Shown here: positions 46,587 to 57,089 of the stretch, in pieces
Layout of the letters: every line of letters begins with the position of its first letter
Position numbering within the stretch: the stretch's first letter is position 1
Assembly (NCBI GenBank): GCA_011947345.1
Contig: JAAVTG010000229.1
Span: 496,001-560,000 of the forward strand
DNA from: Phytophthora quininea
Lineage: Eukaryota > Oomycota > Peronosporomycetes > Peronosporales > Peronosporaceae
Length of the DNA stretch: 64,000 bases
Reading direction: 5' to 3'
Notes under the pieces: generated by a model
Databases searched by the model: none
Told to the model about the DNA's origin: nothing
Seen by the model: only the letters and a program-made list of their open reading frames with translations
Translations under genes and position numbers: made by a program

Positions 46587-47945
46587 ATGTTTTGGCGAAT
46601 CAAGCGTGTGGTTCCGAAAGTGTTGATTAGAAGGGCGTTCAGCGGCTCAGCGATGAACCCGACGCTGCTTGTGAGAGAGTCGACGGCGCGTGTAGTGCAG
46701 CAGGCGATGCACGTGACGATCGATGCAGACGCAGTGAATCGCCTGGCAGCCAAGCTGGTAGGAACACAATCCACATAAGAAAAATGCTGTGTATTTTTGA
46801 TATTGATACTTTTTTGCAGGGTGACAAGTTGACGAAGGAGGAGCAAGGCGTTGTGACGTGGGATAGTGGAGACTTTCACTACTTTGCAGATGTGCAGCAG
46901 GACGGACCGCTGACTTGCCAATACGTGTTCGTGCTGGACGCTCTTAACTTTTGCTTCTGGCCCACCAAAGAGTATGTTTTATCGAACTCGATAACATGCA
47001 GGGGAATCGCTAAATTAATTGCTGTAATTGCAGTATGGAGTACGAGCATTTAGCAAGGGGACTGAAGACGGCTCTACTTAAAGATCCACACGCGCTAGAT
47101 GCTGCGCACCTGGCTACTGTGACCAACGAGACCGTCGCGTCCTGGTTCCACCCGTTCATGCCGCCGCAGCTGGATGAGCGGCGGCGTAAAGTCCGGGAGG
47201 TCGGCGAAGTGCTGCAGCACTCGTTCGACGGCCTAGCAATTAACCTTATCCAGCAGGCCGAGTTCTCTGCGGTCGAAACCGTTCGCCTCGTGCTGGCGAA
47301 TTTCCCAGGTAAACCATTGGTTATGGTGGTGTTGGTGTCTTCAGTAGAGTAATTGCGGTTATTATACAGGATTTCGAGACCACGCTGTGTACAAGGGTGA
47401 GCAAGTGCACTTCTACAAACGCGCGCAAATTTTGGTCGGGGATGTGTGGGCTGCTTACGGACGTCGGACCTCGGGTCTCGCGTCATTCCGCGATATCGGA
47501 AAGTTGACCATGTTTGGTAAGGATAAAAACTTACGACAAAGCGTTATTCGCCGTGCTGAAATCCTGAAATCGTTGCCGATCTCTGCATTGTGTAGCTGAT
47601 TACCGGGTGCCGCAAGTACTTCGTCCTGAAGGCGTTATGGTTTATTCGCCTGAGCTATCTGAGATGGTCGACGACAAGAGGGAGATCGCAGCTGGAAGCG
47701 AGGTACAGTACACTGTACGATTAACGCCATCCAGTTCCTCCCGTGTTGATTAAGCCCGTGATGTGTAGATGGAGCTGGAGATCCGCGCCGCTACGATCCA
47801 GTCGGTTGAGATGCTGCATGAGCAATTGACAAGCCAGGGCCACAGCCTTCAGGTCATCGAGCTCGACTGGCTTCTGTGGCAAATGGGCGAGGACAACAAG
47901 GACGCTCTGCAGCCGCACCATCGCACGTGGAGCATTTACTACTGA
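46587..47945 (+). CDS. QNG1: Queuosine salvage protein QNG1 (DUF2419 family)
   Basis: 342 aa from six exons: 46587-46757, 46820-46971, 47034-47308, 47370-47516, 47596-47702 and 47769-47945. All have GT..AG borders and their lengths sum to a whole number of codons. The protein has the family blocks WDSGDFHYFADVQQDGPLTC, YVFVLDALNFCFWP, then MEYEHLARGL, GFRDHAVYKG, FYKRAQILVGDVWAAYG, ADYRVPQVLRPEGVMVYSPE and a C-terminal IELDWLLWQMGED. QNG1 releases queuine from queuosine-5'-monophosphate by N-glycosidic hydrolysis so that scavenged queuine can be placed in tRNA anticodons. The N-terminal 25 residues are basic and could be a mitochondrial leader. The last 268 bp of the gene lie within the left arm of the inverted duplication, so its tail is duplicated at 51504-51771. 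Confidence 0.9.
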
Positions 47946-49345
47946 TGGGGGTGTCACTTTACACGAACGCATTTTCGAGGAGAAGCGAAGTCTTGTTCTT
48001 TTCACAACGTTTGCAGTTGTCCGCGATGTTGATTGGCTGTTCACTTCAACCTTAGTTTTCAGTCGAAGTTGAAGTCGCAGCAGGTGAGTGTCGTCCTCGG
48101 CACCTGCGGACGACAGCTCCAGAACCCGAGCCGAGCTGTTTGTCCGCATGCTGGAAAGCTGTTGCTTGGCCGTCGGTGTGTCTACTTAGCTTTCCCCGGC
48201 GTCTGATCCAGCGCCTTGGCCGAAACCATGAGCAGCATCTCGCTGCCGCTCGACCATTTCTCAATCCTCAAGCGAACCCAGAGCAACCCCGACAATGACG
48301 AAGGCAAAGACATCGCAGCAGAAGCAACAGTGGGCACCGGCCACAGTGAATGCCACCACCGACGCTACCGCCAAGGCCACGCCGAAAATGGTACAGGCTG
48401 CCCAACCGCAAAAGCAGACCACCCGCGGCTCCACCTCCGCCGAGCCTGTGGCCAGCGACCTCTTCTTGATCGCGACCGACTTCTTCTCCGCGGGTCGCAG
48501 TGGCGGCCAGACGGCGGCTTTGGCGGGCGTGATGGCATCGAGTGTGCGCCGCGCTCGCGAGATACGCCAGGACGACGCGAATTTGTACCGGAAGATCCAG
48601 GACTTCTTCGTCAAGAACGACGTGGAAGCCGCGCACACGATCAGCAGCAGGGCCGGCGCCAAGCGCGAGCAAGTGGACGGCTGGGTACGCAGCACCGCGA
48701 GTGCGAAGGCCATTGCGTGCCTCGCTGCTCGCAAGGAGAGCCAGCCCGCGCTGATCGCACTGCTGCTTGTGGCTTCTGCGCTCTCAATGTACGGAGAGCG
48801 GAAGCTAGCGATGCAATTCAAACCCGCTGCAGCAGTGGTGCTGACCAAGAGCAAATCGCCCCAGCAGTTGAAGCAGGTGAGTCCAGGAGCAGCTCTGGAA
48901 GCACAGAAGCAGATCCCGTCCAGGGGACGATTCAAGTGCAGGCCCTGCCGCCGGCTCCAGTGACCGCCAAGTCCTCCAAGACAGTGAAGATGACCAAGCA
49001 GCAGCGGGTGTTCGCCCCGCAAGCAGTGCCTGTGAAGGTCGCACCGCAGACCAAGAGCGTGTTCGTGGTGAAGGGCGTCCAGCAACAGGCTTCGCTGCAG
49101 TCGGCGAAGAATGTGGTCCCCACGAAGACAGTGTCTGTGGCGTGGTCGGGGTCTCTGCCGGCGTCGGTGCTGCAGAGCGCTCCTGCTGCCATTGTGAGCA
49201 ACACCCCCAGTCGAGCCGGCGTCACTCGCGCTTACAAGGCCTAGTTGGGTCGCACAGTGGTTCGGTAGCGTGTCGGTCGATGTTGCAGTGTCGCTGTGAT
49301 GCCGTTTGTCGTCCTTAAACTATAAAATCTGCGGTCTTCGTTGTG
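47678..49345 (+). repeat. Left arm of 1,668-bp inverted duplication
   Basis: Reverse complement of 50104-51771, equal in length, with only a handful of differences seen: one T fewer in a T-run near 48005, one C more in a C-run near 49207, and a few substitutions. It contains the end of QNG1 exon 5, the last intron and exon 6 of QNG1, and the whole of the unknown gene at 48295-49244. The outer edge falls inside QNG1 exon 5 at GAGGGAGATC and the inner edge at CTTCGTTGTG. Confidence 0.95.
48295..49244 (+). CDS. Unknown protein, copy 1 of the inverted duplication
   Basis: Two exons (48295-48876, 48942-49244) around a 65-bp intron (GTGAGT..GTGCAG) give 294 aa, beginning MTKAKTSQQKQQWAP. The first 55 residues are Thr/Ala/Gln-rich. 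Residues 55-170 form an amphipathic helical region (FLIATDFFSAGRSGGQTAAL, RQDDANLYRKIQDFFVKNDV, then KAIACLAARKESQPALIALL). The tail is Val/Ala/Ser/Gln-rich with a basic patch (VKMTKQQRVF). No domain is recognised. The last residues (TPSRAGVTRAYKA) differ from copy 2 because of one extra C at about 49207. The family and function are unknown. Confidence 0.6.
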
Positions 49346-50103
49346 ACGCAACCGTCCATGGGGCAAAGGTTCAATGGCTCTTTGCATGTATAGTCTTTTC
49401 GTTGGCTTGCTATGTGCGTCTTCGGCGCTGATGATAATACACGCATGAACGTCAATTGGGATGTTCATTCAAAAATGGGCTTGGTGAGATCTTTTCCTTT
49501 TCTTTTCGAAGTAAGTGCATTGATGTCACTTAAGTCTATGCCTAACGTCAAAGAGATCTTTTTACTGGAGAAGGGACTTCAAATGCATGTAAAAAGTAGC
49601 CCCGGATTCACACCTTAACTTCATTTGCAGCCCTGTGTGTGGTAAACGGCAATTTACATTTTCATCGGGAGAGAACAGCCCAAACGGCTTGTGCTCTCTC
49701 GTCGCTGTCATGTTTTGGAAATATCTATTGCAAAACAGCTCACATCACTTCAGCTGACACGTTATCGATTACAAACCTTGGTACCGCTCTTGGTCATGGT
49801 CAAGCCTTGGTTCACGGCGCACCGCAGCGAATGAAAGCGGGACGGTTCTAGCAGGAATTGTTCACACAAAACCAAGTACTGGAGGATCGTGCAGTGACGT
49901 AATGTGCCACTCGACAGCTTCGCTCAGTGGAATCTCCAGTAGTTCAGTCACCAATGTCACTGCTCCAACGCAGATATTTCCACCCGGCCTACTCTGCATG
50001 GATATCCTGTGTTGTCTGCCTTCAGTGAGTGGTCCTCTTTCATCAAAGGCAACTAAGGCACGTGTGCAATCCTTTATCAACATTCTCTTCTTCATAACCA
50101 CTG
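49346..50103. other. Spacer of the inverted duplication, with a relic resembling the GH1 5' region
   Basis: 758 bp. 49915-50025 resembles 52745-52850 just upstream of and into the beta-glucosidase gene: the shared text includes CACTGCTCC, then GCAGAYATYTCCACCCGGCC and TACTCT, and an ATG followed by ATCYTG. The relic frame opens MDILCCLPSVSG where GH1 has MNILRRLLPC. The rest of the spacer has no gene I can support. In a hairpin it would be the loop. Confidence 0.6.
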
Positions 50104-50149
50104 CACAACGAAGACCGCAGATTTTATAGTTTAAGGACGACAAACGGCA

Positions 50150-51153
50150 TCACAGCGACACTGCAACATCGACCGACACGCTACCGAACCACTGTGCGAC
50201 CCAACTAGGCCTTGTAAGCGCGAGTGACGCCGGCTCGACTGGGGTGTTGCTCACAATGGCAGCAGGAGCGCTCTGCAGCACCGACGCCGGCAGAGACCCC
50301 GACCACGCCACAGACACTGTCTTCGTGGGGACCACATTCTTCGCCGACTGCAGCGAAGCCTGTTGCTGGACGCCCTTCACCACGAACACGCTCTTGGTCT
50401 GCGGTGCGACCTTCACAGGCACTGCTTGCGGGGCGAACACCCGCTGCTGCTTGGTCATCTTCACTGTCTTGGAGGACTTGGCGGTCACTGGAGCCGGCGG
50501 CAGGGCCTGCACTTGAATCGTCCCCTGGACGGGATCTGCTTCTGTGCTTCCAGAGCTGCTCCTGGACTCACCTGCTTCAACTGCTGGGGCGATTTGCTCT
50601 TGGTCAGCACCACTGCTGCAGCGGGTTTGAATTGCATCGCTAGCTTCCGCTCTCCGTACATTGAGAGCGCAGAAGCCACAAGCAGCAGTGCGATCAGCGC
50701 GGGCTGGCTCTCCTTGCGAGCAGCGAGGCACGCAATGGCCTTCGCACTCGCGGTGCTGCGTACCCAGCCGTCCACTTGCTCGCGCTTGGCGCCGGCCCTG
50801 CTGCTGATCGTGTGCGCGGCTTCCACGTCGTTCTTGACGAAGAAGTCCTGGATCTTCCGGTACAAATTCGCGTCGTCCTGGCGTATCTCGCGAGCGCGGC
50901 GCACACTCGATGCCATCACGCCCGCCAAAGCCGCCGTCTGGCCGCCACTGCGACCCGCGGAGAAGAAGTCGGTCGCGATCAAGAAGAGGTCGCTGGCCAC
51001 AGGCTCGGCGGAGGTGGAGCCGCGGGTGGTCTGCTTTTGCGGTTGGGCAGCCTGTACCATTTTCGGCGTGGCCTTGGCGGTAGCGTCGGTGGTGGCATTC
51101 ACTGTGGCCGGTGCCCACTGTTGCTTCTGCTGCGATGTCTTTGCCTTCGTCAT
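50150..51153 (-). CDS. Unknown protein, copy 2 of the inverted duplication
   Basis: Same gene as 48295-49244 on the opposite strand: exons 51153-50572 and 50506-50150, intron 65 bp, 312 aa. It matches copy 1 until the C-run near 50241, where one C fewer shifts the frame. The C-terminus then reads TPVEPASLALTRPSWVAQWF and ends 50150, about 18 residues longer than copy 1. It is not clear which ending is ancestral. Its 5' flank includes the duplicated QNG1 tail, so its promoter region is copied as well. Confidence 0.6.
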
Positions 51154-51503
51154 TGTCGGGGTTGCTCTGGGTTCGCTTGAGGATTGAGAAATGGTCGAGC
51201 GGCAGCGAGATGCTGCTCATGGTTTCGGCCAAGGCGCTGGATCAGACGCCGGGGAAAGCTAAGTAGACACACCGACGGCCAAGCAACAGCTTTCCAGCAT
51301 GCGGACAAACAGCTCGGCTCGGGTTCTGGAGCTGTCGTCCGCAGGTGCCGAGGACGACACTCACCTGCTGCGACTTCAACTTCGACTGAAAACTAAGGTT
51401 GAAGTGAACAGCCAATCAACATCGCGGACAACTGCAAACGTTGTGAAAAAGAACAAGACTTCGCTTCTCCTCGAAAATGCGTTCGTGTAAAGTGACACCC
51501 CCA

Positions 51504-51771
51504 TCAGTAGTAAATGCTCCACGTGCGATGGTGCGGCTGCAGAGCGTCCTTGTTGTCCTCGCCCATTTGCCACAGAAGCCAGTCGAGCTCGATGACCTGA
51601 AGGCTGTGGCCCTGGTTTGTCAATTGCTCATGCAGCATCTCAACCGACTGGATCGTAGCGGCGCGGATCTCCAGCTCCATCTACACATCACGGGCTTAAT
51701 CAACACGGGAGGAACTGGATGGCGTTGATCGTACAGTGTACTGTACCTCGCTTCCAGCTGCGATCTCCCTC
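51504..51771 (-). pseudogene. QNG1 3'-end fragment (duplicated)
   Basis: Reverse-strand copy of the end of QNG1 exon 5, the last intron and exon 6 with its stop. It has no 5' part of the gene and is not expected to encode a functional enzyme. One base difference changes a Ser codon to Asn in the exon-6 copy (ACAAGCCAG versus ACAAACCAG). Confidence 0.9.
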
Positions 51772-52807
51772 GTGTTGTCGGGACACCAACTAGAACAAAT
51801 CTCCTGTTGAAAAAAAACAAGCGGCATGCATGTCAACGAAGATATTTTTCACCGTACATATCTCTTCTTTACAGTGTACAGAACCGTCTTTGGAGTGGAC
51901 GCTCCAGGACAAGCTCGCTACAGGATTTCTGTCAGCATTTCCCACTTGCTGACAGATAATCAAACCAGGCGTGATTGAAGCTGAGGAAGCATCCCTTGTA
52001 GTCTCGCCCGCAACAAATCTCAAACACATGAATCGTGTCATGATGCCAAGGGCGGGAAGAATCGCGCCGCCTTCTGGGATAAAGGACCGATCACTGATCG
52101 GCGATCAGTGTTCGACGGGGCTCGTAGGCACTGTACCATGAATTAGGCAACATTTGTACTACAGTAGTATCCTTGTGTTCTGTGCTAGCACTATACGAGA
52201 AATCCTCACAAACGACGCAGTCCGTCGTTGTCCGTGTTGAAGTGTTGTGGCGGATCATTGCACGCACCCGGGGTCCAAATCCGGTTGAAGTCTGAAGCTG
52301 ATCCTTTGCATTCGGACCGATCACATTTCGCGATCCACGCATCAATGGTGGTTTGAGCACGTGAAGATACCCACGCGAAATAAAGCAGCTACGAGTTTGT
52401 GTATAACGCCACGAAAGGAAGCACACGACATTTCTTGTTTCGTAAAGATCAAACTCTAACGCTCGCAGCCTAGCAAACTGTGTTGCTGTTATTATAGCTG
52501 AAGATTTAGCTGCTCCGTAGTTTCGTCCGCCACTGCGACTATCGCAGCGCAGCCTCATCGTCCGCTTGCACTTGATTTGATGCGCACAGAGACGTGCAGG
52601 CCCGCTTGGTGTCCGCGACAACCGCCACCACCATCATCAAGACCACATTCCACAATCCCTCCACGCAAGTTCATGGACACTCGTACTGTGGACGCTAGGC
52701 AGGAGCACGACACGAGCACCGGACCATTTTAATAACAGCTTGAGCCGCTCAGTCGCCAATTTCACTGCTCCTAAGCAGACATCTCCACCCGGCCTACTCT
52801 ACTCCGC
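51772..52807. other. Intergenic; GH1 promoter at the right end
   Basis: About 1 kb. A 176-codon frame at 52621-52091 (minus) has no recognisable domain and I do not support it. A GATCGGCGATCAGTG palindromic text lies near 52090-52115. TTTCACTGCTCC at about 52764-52775 resembles an oomycete initiator 35-45 bp before the GH1 ATG. Confidence 0.4.
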
Positions 52808-54433
52808 ATGAACATCTTGCGTCGCTTGCTGCCTTGTGCAGCCACCGCTGTCGCCGTAATGGTGGCTGTTAGCCCCGCCGGGGCTGAAGAGCGCTGTTTC
52901 CCGGACAACTTCATGTTTGGATCGGCCACCGCCGCGTATCAAGTCGAAGGCGCCTATGAGGAAGGCGGTCGCACCAGCAGTATCTGGGACGACTTCTGCC
53001 GCGAGCAGAACTTGTCGTGCGCCAACGTCGCCGACGACTTCTACCACCGCTACACGAGCGACATCCAGCTCATGGCCAACGACGGTCTGCAGACCTTCCG
53101 CTTCTCCATTTCCTGGTCGCGCGCCATGACGTGGAATAACTCGACACGCCGCATGGAGGCCAACCCGGAAGGCATCGCCTTCTACCATGCCCTCATCGAC
53201 GAGATGACCAACAACAGCATCAAGCCCGTGCTGACGCTGTACCACTGGGACCTGCCGTCGGCACTACAGGACGAGCTGACCCCCAAGGGCTGGCTCAACG
53301 AGGAGATCATCGACCACTTCGTCGACTACGCGACGCTCATCTTCCACGAGTTCGGCCAGAAGCTCGACTACTGGACTACCTTCAACGAGCCGTCATCGTT
53401 CATCACTGCGGGCTACGGCACGGGTACGTCTGCGCCGGGTTTCACGGACTCGGATGTCAACACGTACACCGTGACCCACAACGTCATGCGCTCTCACGCC
53501 AAGGCGGTGCAGAAGTTCCGCGAGTTCCGTGACTCTGGCGTCGTCCGTTCCACGGCACGTATCGGCATCGTGCTAGTGGCGAGCTACCCCTACCCGCTGG
53601 ACGAGTCCAACCCGGAGGACGTATCGGCCGCTGAGCGTGCTCTTGAATTCGACTACGGCTGGTACCTCGAGCCCATCGTGTCCGGTGACTACCCGAAGAT
53701 CATGCGCGAGATCGTCGGAGACCGTTTGCCCACGTTCACGGCCGAGGAGTCTGCTCTGCTCAAGGGCTCGTACGACTTGTTCATGATGAACCACTACGCG
53801 TCCAAATCAGTCACGTACTGCAACTCGACCACCTCGCAAACGAGCTGCGACAGCTTATCGCTCGGCTACGCCAAGGACCGCGGCATCGACGATAGCCGCG
53901 CTCCGGAGGGCTACCGCAACTCGAGTCGCAACAACGCTGGTGAACTGAACTGCGCCTGGTTCACGGCCTACCCTCCGGGATATCTCGCACTCATGAAGTG
54001 GGTGAGCGCCCACGATTCGTCGGCTGATCTCTTGCTAACCGAGAACGGGTGGTGCGGCAATGAAGAGATCGAGAACGAGGACCAGCTGTGGTACTACAAG
54101 AGCTACATGGAGCAGGTCTACAAGGCCGTGACCGAGGAGAACATCAACGTCATCGGCTACACGGCCTGGTCGTACCTGGACAACTACGAGTGGGGGTCGT
54201 TCGAGCCGCGCTTCGGTCTGTACTACGTCGACTTCCCGTCAAACATCGGCTCGGCTGACTACGTCACGCCGAAGGACTCGCAGTTGAGTCGTACTGCACG
54301 TCCGGCGGCCAAGTGGTTCAGCCAGTTGGCCAAGACCAAGTGCATCCCGGACGACTCGGAGTCGAGCTCTGCGTCGGGATCGGAGATCGCAACGCCATCG
54401 GAGCCTGCTGTGTGCCAGGATGGAAGTGTCTAA
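52808..54433 (+). CDS. Secreted GH1 beta-glucosidase
   Basis: 541 aa, intronless. Signal peptide MNILRRLLPCAATAVAVMVA, probable cleavage after AGAEE-proximal small residues near 26. The family 1 (beta/alpha)8 barrel begins FPDNFMFGSATAAYQVEGAY. The acid/base glutamate is E194 in TFNEPSSF and the nucleophile is E412 in LLTENGW. HWDLPSALQD and YTAWSYLDNYEWGSFEPRFG supply aglycone and glycone-binding residues. It hydrolyses terminal beta-glucosyl residues, for example cellobiose or plant beta-glucosides, outside the cell. A Ser-rich C-terminal tail (DSESSSASGSE) follows the barrel. A TTAA element begins 70 bp after the stop. Confidence 0.96.
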   Translation: MNILRRLLPCAATAVAVMVAVSPAGAEERCFPDNFMFGSATAAYQVEGAYEEGGRTSSIWDDFCREQNLSCANVADDFYHRYTSDIQLMANDGLQTFRFSISWSRAMTWNNSTRRMEANPEGIAFYHALIDEMTNNSIKPVLTLYHWDLPSALQDELTPKGWLNEEIIDHFVDYATLIFHEFGQKLDYWTTFNEPSSFITAGYGTGTSAPGFTDSDVNTYTVTHNVMRSHAKAVQKFREFRDSGVVRSTARIGIVLVASYPYPLDESNPEDVSAAERALEFDYGWYLEPIVSGDYPKIMREIVGDRLPTFTAEESALLKGSYDLFMMNHYASKSVTYCNSTTSQTSCDSLSLGYAKDRGIDDSRAPEGYRNSSRNNAGELNCAWFTAYPPGYLALMKWVSAHDSSADLLLTENGWCGNEEIENEDQLWYYKSYMEQVYKAVTEENINVIGYTAWSYLDNYEWGSFEPRFGLYYVDFPSNIGSADYVTPKDSQLSRTARPAAKWFSQLAKTKCIPDDSESSSASGSEIATPSEPAVCQDGSV

Positions 54434-54503
54434 GCCAGAATCATGGCACTACAGTCCGTTTCGCAGCCAATCTGTGCGTCCTAGGCATAAATTTTAGGAT
54501 GTT

Positions 54504-55245
54504 TTAACAAGGATTGCCTGACTCAACCAGACCATTTTTCGTAGTGGGTCGAAAACTAATTTTACCAAAAAAAAATGAGGCATCGTTAAGCTGTGTCAAT
54601 TCATCATGCCATGGTATAAAAGCATAGTGGGCTAGGTTGTACCTTGGAAATAGCGTCCATTCGCCTTCTATTACATGATATGCAGGAGGTGGCAAGTTCA
54701 GCGTTTTGAAAAATTGTGAGTATGTCTCTAAGTGTTTCGTTAAAATGATGGCACCTTAGCCAAAACTAGTTATACACATCTAATCACAGCGCCTTCAATA
54801 TTGCCAAAAGGTTTGCGTTAAGGTGTGTATTCACGTGCAGCGCCCTAGATGCCCCGCTAAAAACAGCTTCTTGGAGAAAAACTGAAAATGACCAACTATG
54901 CTATCGTTTTAGACATGTTATATCTTCAGGAATTATTATTATTTATACGGTGAAGGAACCCCAAGAACAACAACGTCATGTGAAAATAATTCCAATCGAA
55001 CGAAATTTTTATTTTGCCTATAGAAAAGTCGAAGCCATTTTGCTCGGAATGCCATGTTTGACCTACGATAACTCAATAACCAAAACAGATCCGATCATAC
55101 CACTACTCTCACTTCTCATAGAAAAACGCCAATTTAATGGCATAAAAATATTGTGGGCTAATTTACAAAACTGGAGATTTTAGTTTTCAGGCAACCCCGA
55201 AAAATGCCGTTTTTCGGTCTGGTTGAGTCAGGCAATCCTTGTTAA
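54504..55245 (+). mobile_element. TTAA-flanked MITE, copy C
   Basis: Element 54508-55241 (734 bp) between TTAA copies at 54504-54507 and 55242-55245. Same terminal repeats and orientation as copy A. The interior differs: the middle carries GGTGAAGGAACCCCAAGAAC as in the partial copy at 6.9 kb, instead of the GGCATAGGCAGCCCAAGAAC of copies A and B, so there are at least two subfamilies. The open frame containing GMPCLTYDNSITKTDP is kept (54950-55183). It lies just 3' of the GH1 gene. Confidence 0.9.
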
Positions 55246-55632
55246 AGAAGGCTTCCACCCGCAGCGTTTTGTGTAACAGATTTATTTCCGCACTCATTGG
55301 ATTTCTACGACGACGACTTCCATTACTTGGAAGCTCCGTAAGTAGTTTTGCTTGGTACGGGTTGCTGATCTACTCTAACGTTTGTCAGTGAAGCGTAGGT
55401 GGAACAATTTCCCAAGGCCGGATCGCCGGTCACTGTCTCCTGTGGCAGCGTTTGGTGGACTTCATATTCAACAGTTCTTCAACGCCTTCCATCGGGTACC
55501 GGCGCCGTCACATCCATTTGAAGTGGAAGAAGTTCGAATGTACATCGATAGTGTTAGATACAATATACGCGCCACTAAACGCATAAAGGTGGGACCTGCA
55601 TCGCAAATCACTTTTATTATTCTTTAAAGGAC
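55246..55632 (+). other. Possible exon fragments of an unknown gene
   Basis: HSLDFYDDDFHYLEAP (about 55291-55337) is followed by a GTAAGT..CAG intron-like stretch and then VKRRWNNFPRPDRRSLSPVA, then HIQQFFNAFHRVP and EVEEVRMYIDSVRYNI to about 55590. The text looks coding but has no start, no recognised domain and no clear end. It could be a gene remnant cut by transposon insertions. Confidence 0.25.
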
Positions 55633-56640
55633 CTACAAATGCATGGTTGACGCCAGCTGAATCACTTCCTCAACGGCAGCGTCGTCGTAGCTGCATGCAT
55701 TGGCCGCAGGATCGAAGCTGTCGTCCTGAAAGGGACGACAAATGCCAGTATGTCGGAAACAATTGCTCACGATCCGTTTTCCTTGGAGTTCTTGCCAGAT
55801 TTCCTCGCACCACGTCATTGCTTGGAGTTGGTTGACAGCGTACACGTCTTTTCCTATCGGTTCGTCCCGTTTGATCTTCTCGTACACCCAGAGTAGTTGT
55901 CTTCTTCTGTAATATCGCTTGAGAGATGCAATTATACCGGCATCCATCGGCTGCAAAAATGCTGTAGTGTTAGGCGGCAGGAATTCTACGCGGACGTTAG
56001 TTAAATGGAGATTGCCAGTGTGATGCGATGAAGCATTGTCGACCAACAGCAGCACCTCTCGCTTCTGCGCTCTCATATCACGATCTAAGTTCCGCACCCA
56101 GTCTTGAAAAATGTCCCTCCTCATCCAGGCTTTGTCGTTGTTCTTGTACTGGAAGCCGAGATCCTCAGCCGACGACTTGCCGAAGCAGCGAGGCCGTCTT
56201 GCTTGACCTAAGTAGAGAGCCTCTCGTACATCAGACCCGTCCGCATTCGCCGCCAAAGCTAAGGTTATACGTGTTTTTTCTTCTTGACACCTCGAACGCC
56301 TTTCATTCCAACGGTTCGTGCTGGAGTCATCGCGTAGCAAAGTCCTGTTTCATCCATATTTGTGGTGCTAACAGGGATTGGGAGCTGGAACTTCCGTGAA
56401 GCCAACGCGTACTTGACTTCTTAACTGCAAAATGCAAAGTGAACTAACTAGCTCCACTACAAGTGAGGCTCCCACCTGCCGTCCTGGCAGTCCAGGGGAA
56501 GCCGTCCTTGTTCTTGCCGTAAACATCAGCAACTGTCGAGCCCGACCGAGCACCCTCCTCGGCTGCGAGCAGATCCTGACGCCATGACGCTCGCACTGAT
56601 CTCCTACCAGCTTGCTGCTTGTGAGTGAAGCTGACACACC
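55633..56640 (-). pseudogene. pogo/Tigger-type (DDE_1) transposase, C-terminal part
   Basis: 56640-56400 resembles the N-terminal helical part in one frame. Around 56375-56290 the text NMDETGLCYAMTPARTVGMK gives the first catalytic Asp with the family's D-E-T-G. A missing A in the run near 56277-56282 shifts the frame. 56270-55633 continues LALAANADGSD, AWMRRDIFQDWVRNLDRDMR, EVLLLVDNASSH (second Asp) and VEFLPPNTTAFLQPMDAGII (third acidic site, PNTT..QP.D). It ends QLASTMHL. No DNA-binding CENP-B domain or terminal repeats were identified. The sequence is otherwise well preserved. Confidence 0.8.
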
Positions 56641-57089
56641 AAAAGGTTACCCAGCATCACACTGCCCTCCAAGCTTCCAACCTCAAATTATAATTTTCTT
56701 CTGATCGATTCTGGCGCGTCGCACTTGATGCATAGCCAGTACGCCAACTTCAACGCGTTGAAGTGTTACCGGTTTTCATCCTGAAGATTTGCAACGATCA
56801 CGTTCCAGCCAATCACGAGCCCGAACCTGGATTTTGACCAATCACATGCCGCCAAATCTTGAGAACCCAATTCCATTGTTGATATAGATGTTGTGTGCTT
56901 CAAACTTCGCCTAGGTATCCTAATGCCTTATACCAACACTGTCCATTGGTGTCACTTCGCAGAACAACGAAGAGCAGCAGGAAATCAAAAGACCTTGCGA
57001 ATTTCATCATGCTGTACGGAGGGATTCCTTCGTAGCTCAGCTTCTGCTGCGAGTTGAGCATCCCCGCTGCTTGGAATCGATAGCACGGG
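56641..57089. other. 3' flank of the gypsy element; LTR not resolved
   Basis: Lies between the pogo-type relic and the stop of the gypsy pol frame. A 3' LTR would be expected here, but I could not see a TG..CA pair with a second copy in the window, since the other LTR would lie beyond the right edge. Confidence 0.4.

Larger units (their letters stand above)
50104..51771 (-). repeat. Right arm of 1,668-bp inverted duplication
   Basis: Mirror of 47678-49345. It ends at GAGGGAGATC (reverse strand) inside sequence corresponding to QNG1 exon 5, beyond which similarity stops. Arms this long and this similar, with a short spacer, can form a stem in RNA transcribed across them. Confidence 0.95.

Noticed and set aside
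48216..49244. A 342-codon single-exon frame (MAETMSSISLPLDHF start) as the unknown gene
   Set aside because: Its first two thirds are Arg/His-rich and unlike protein, while the alternative frame plus a 65-bp intron gives helical text and joins in phase to the same last exon.
50363..51187. Long antisense frames within both arms of the inverted duplication (274 codons)
   Set aside because: They mirror the two-exon gene, which has a consistent intron and a better composition. The antisense text is His/Leu/Ser-rich without a domain.
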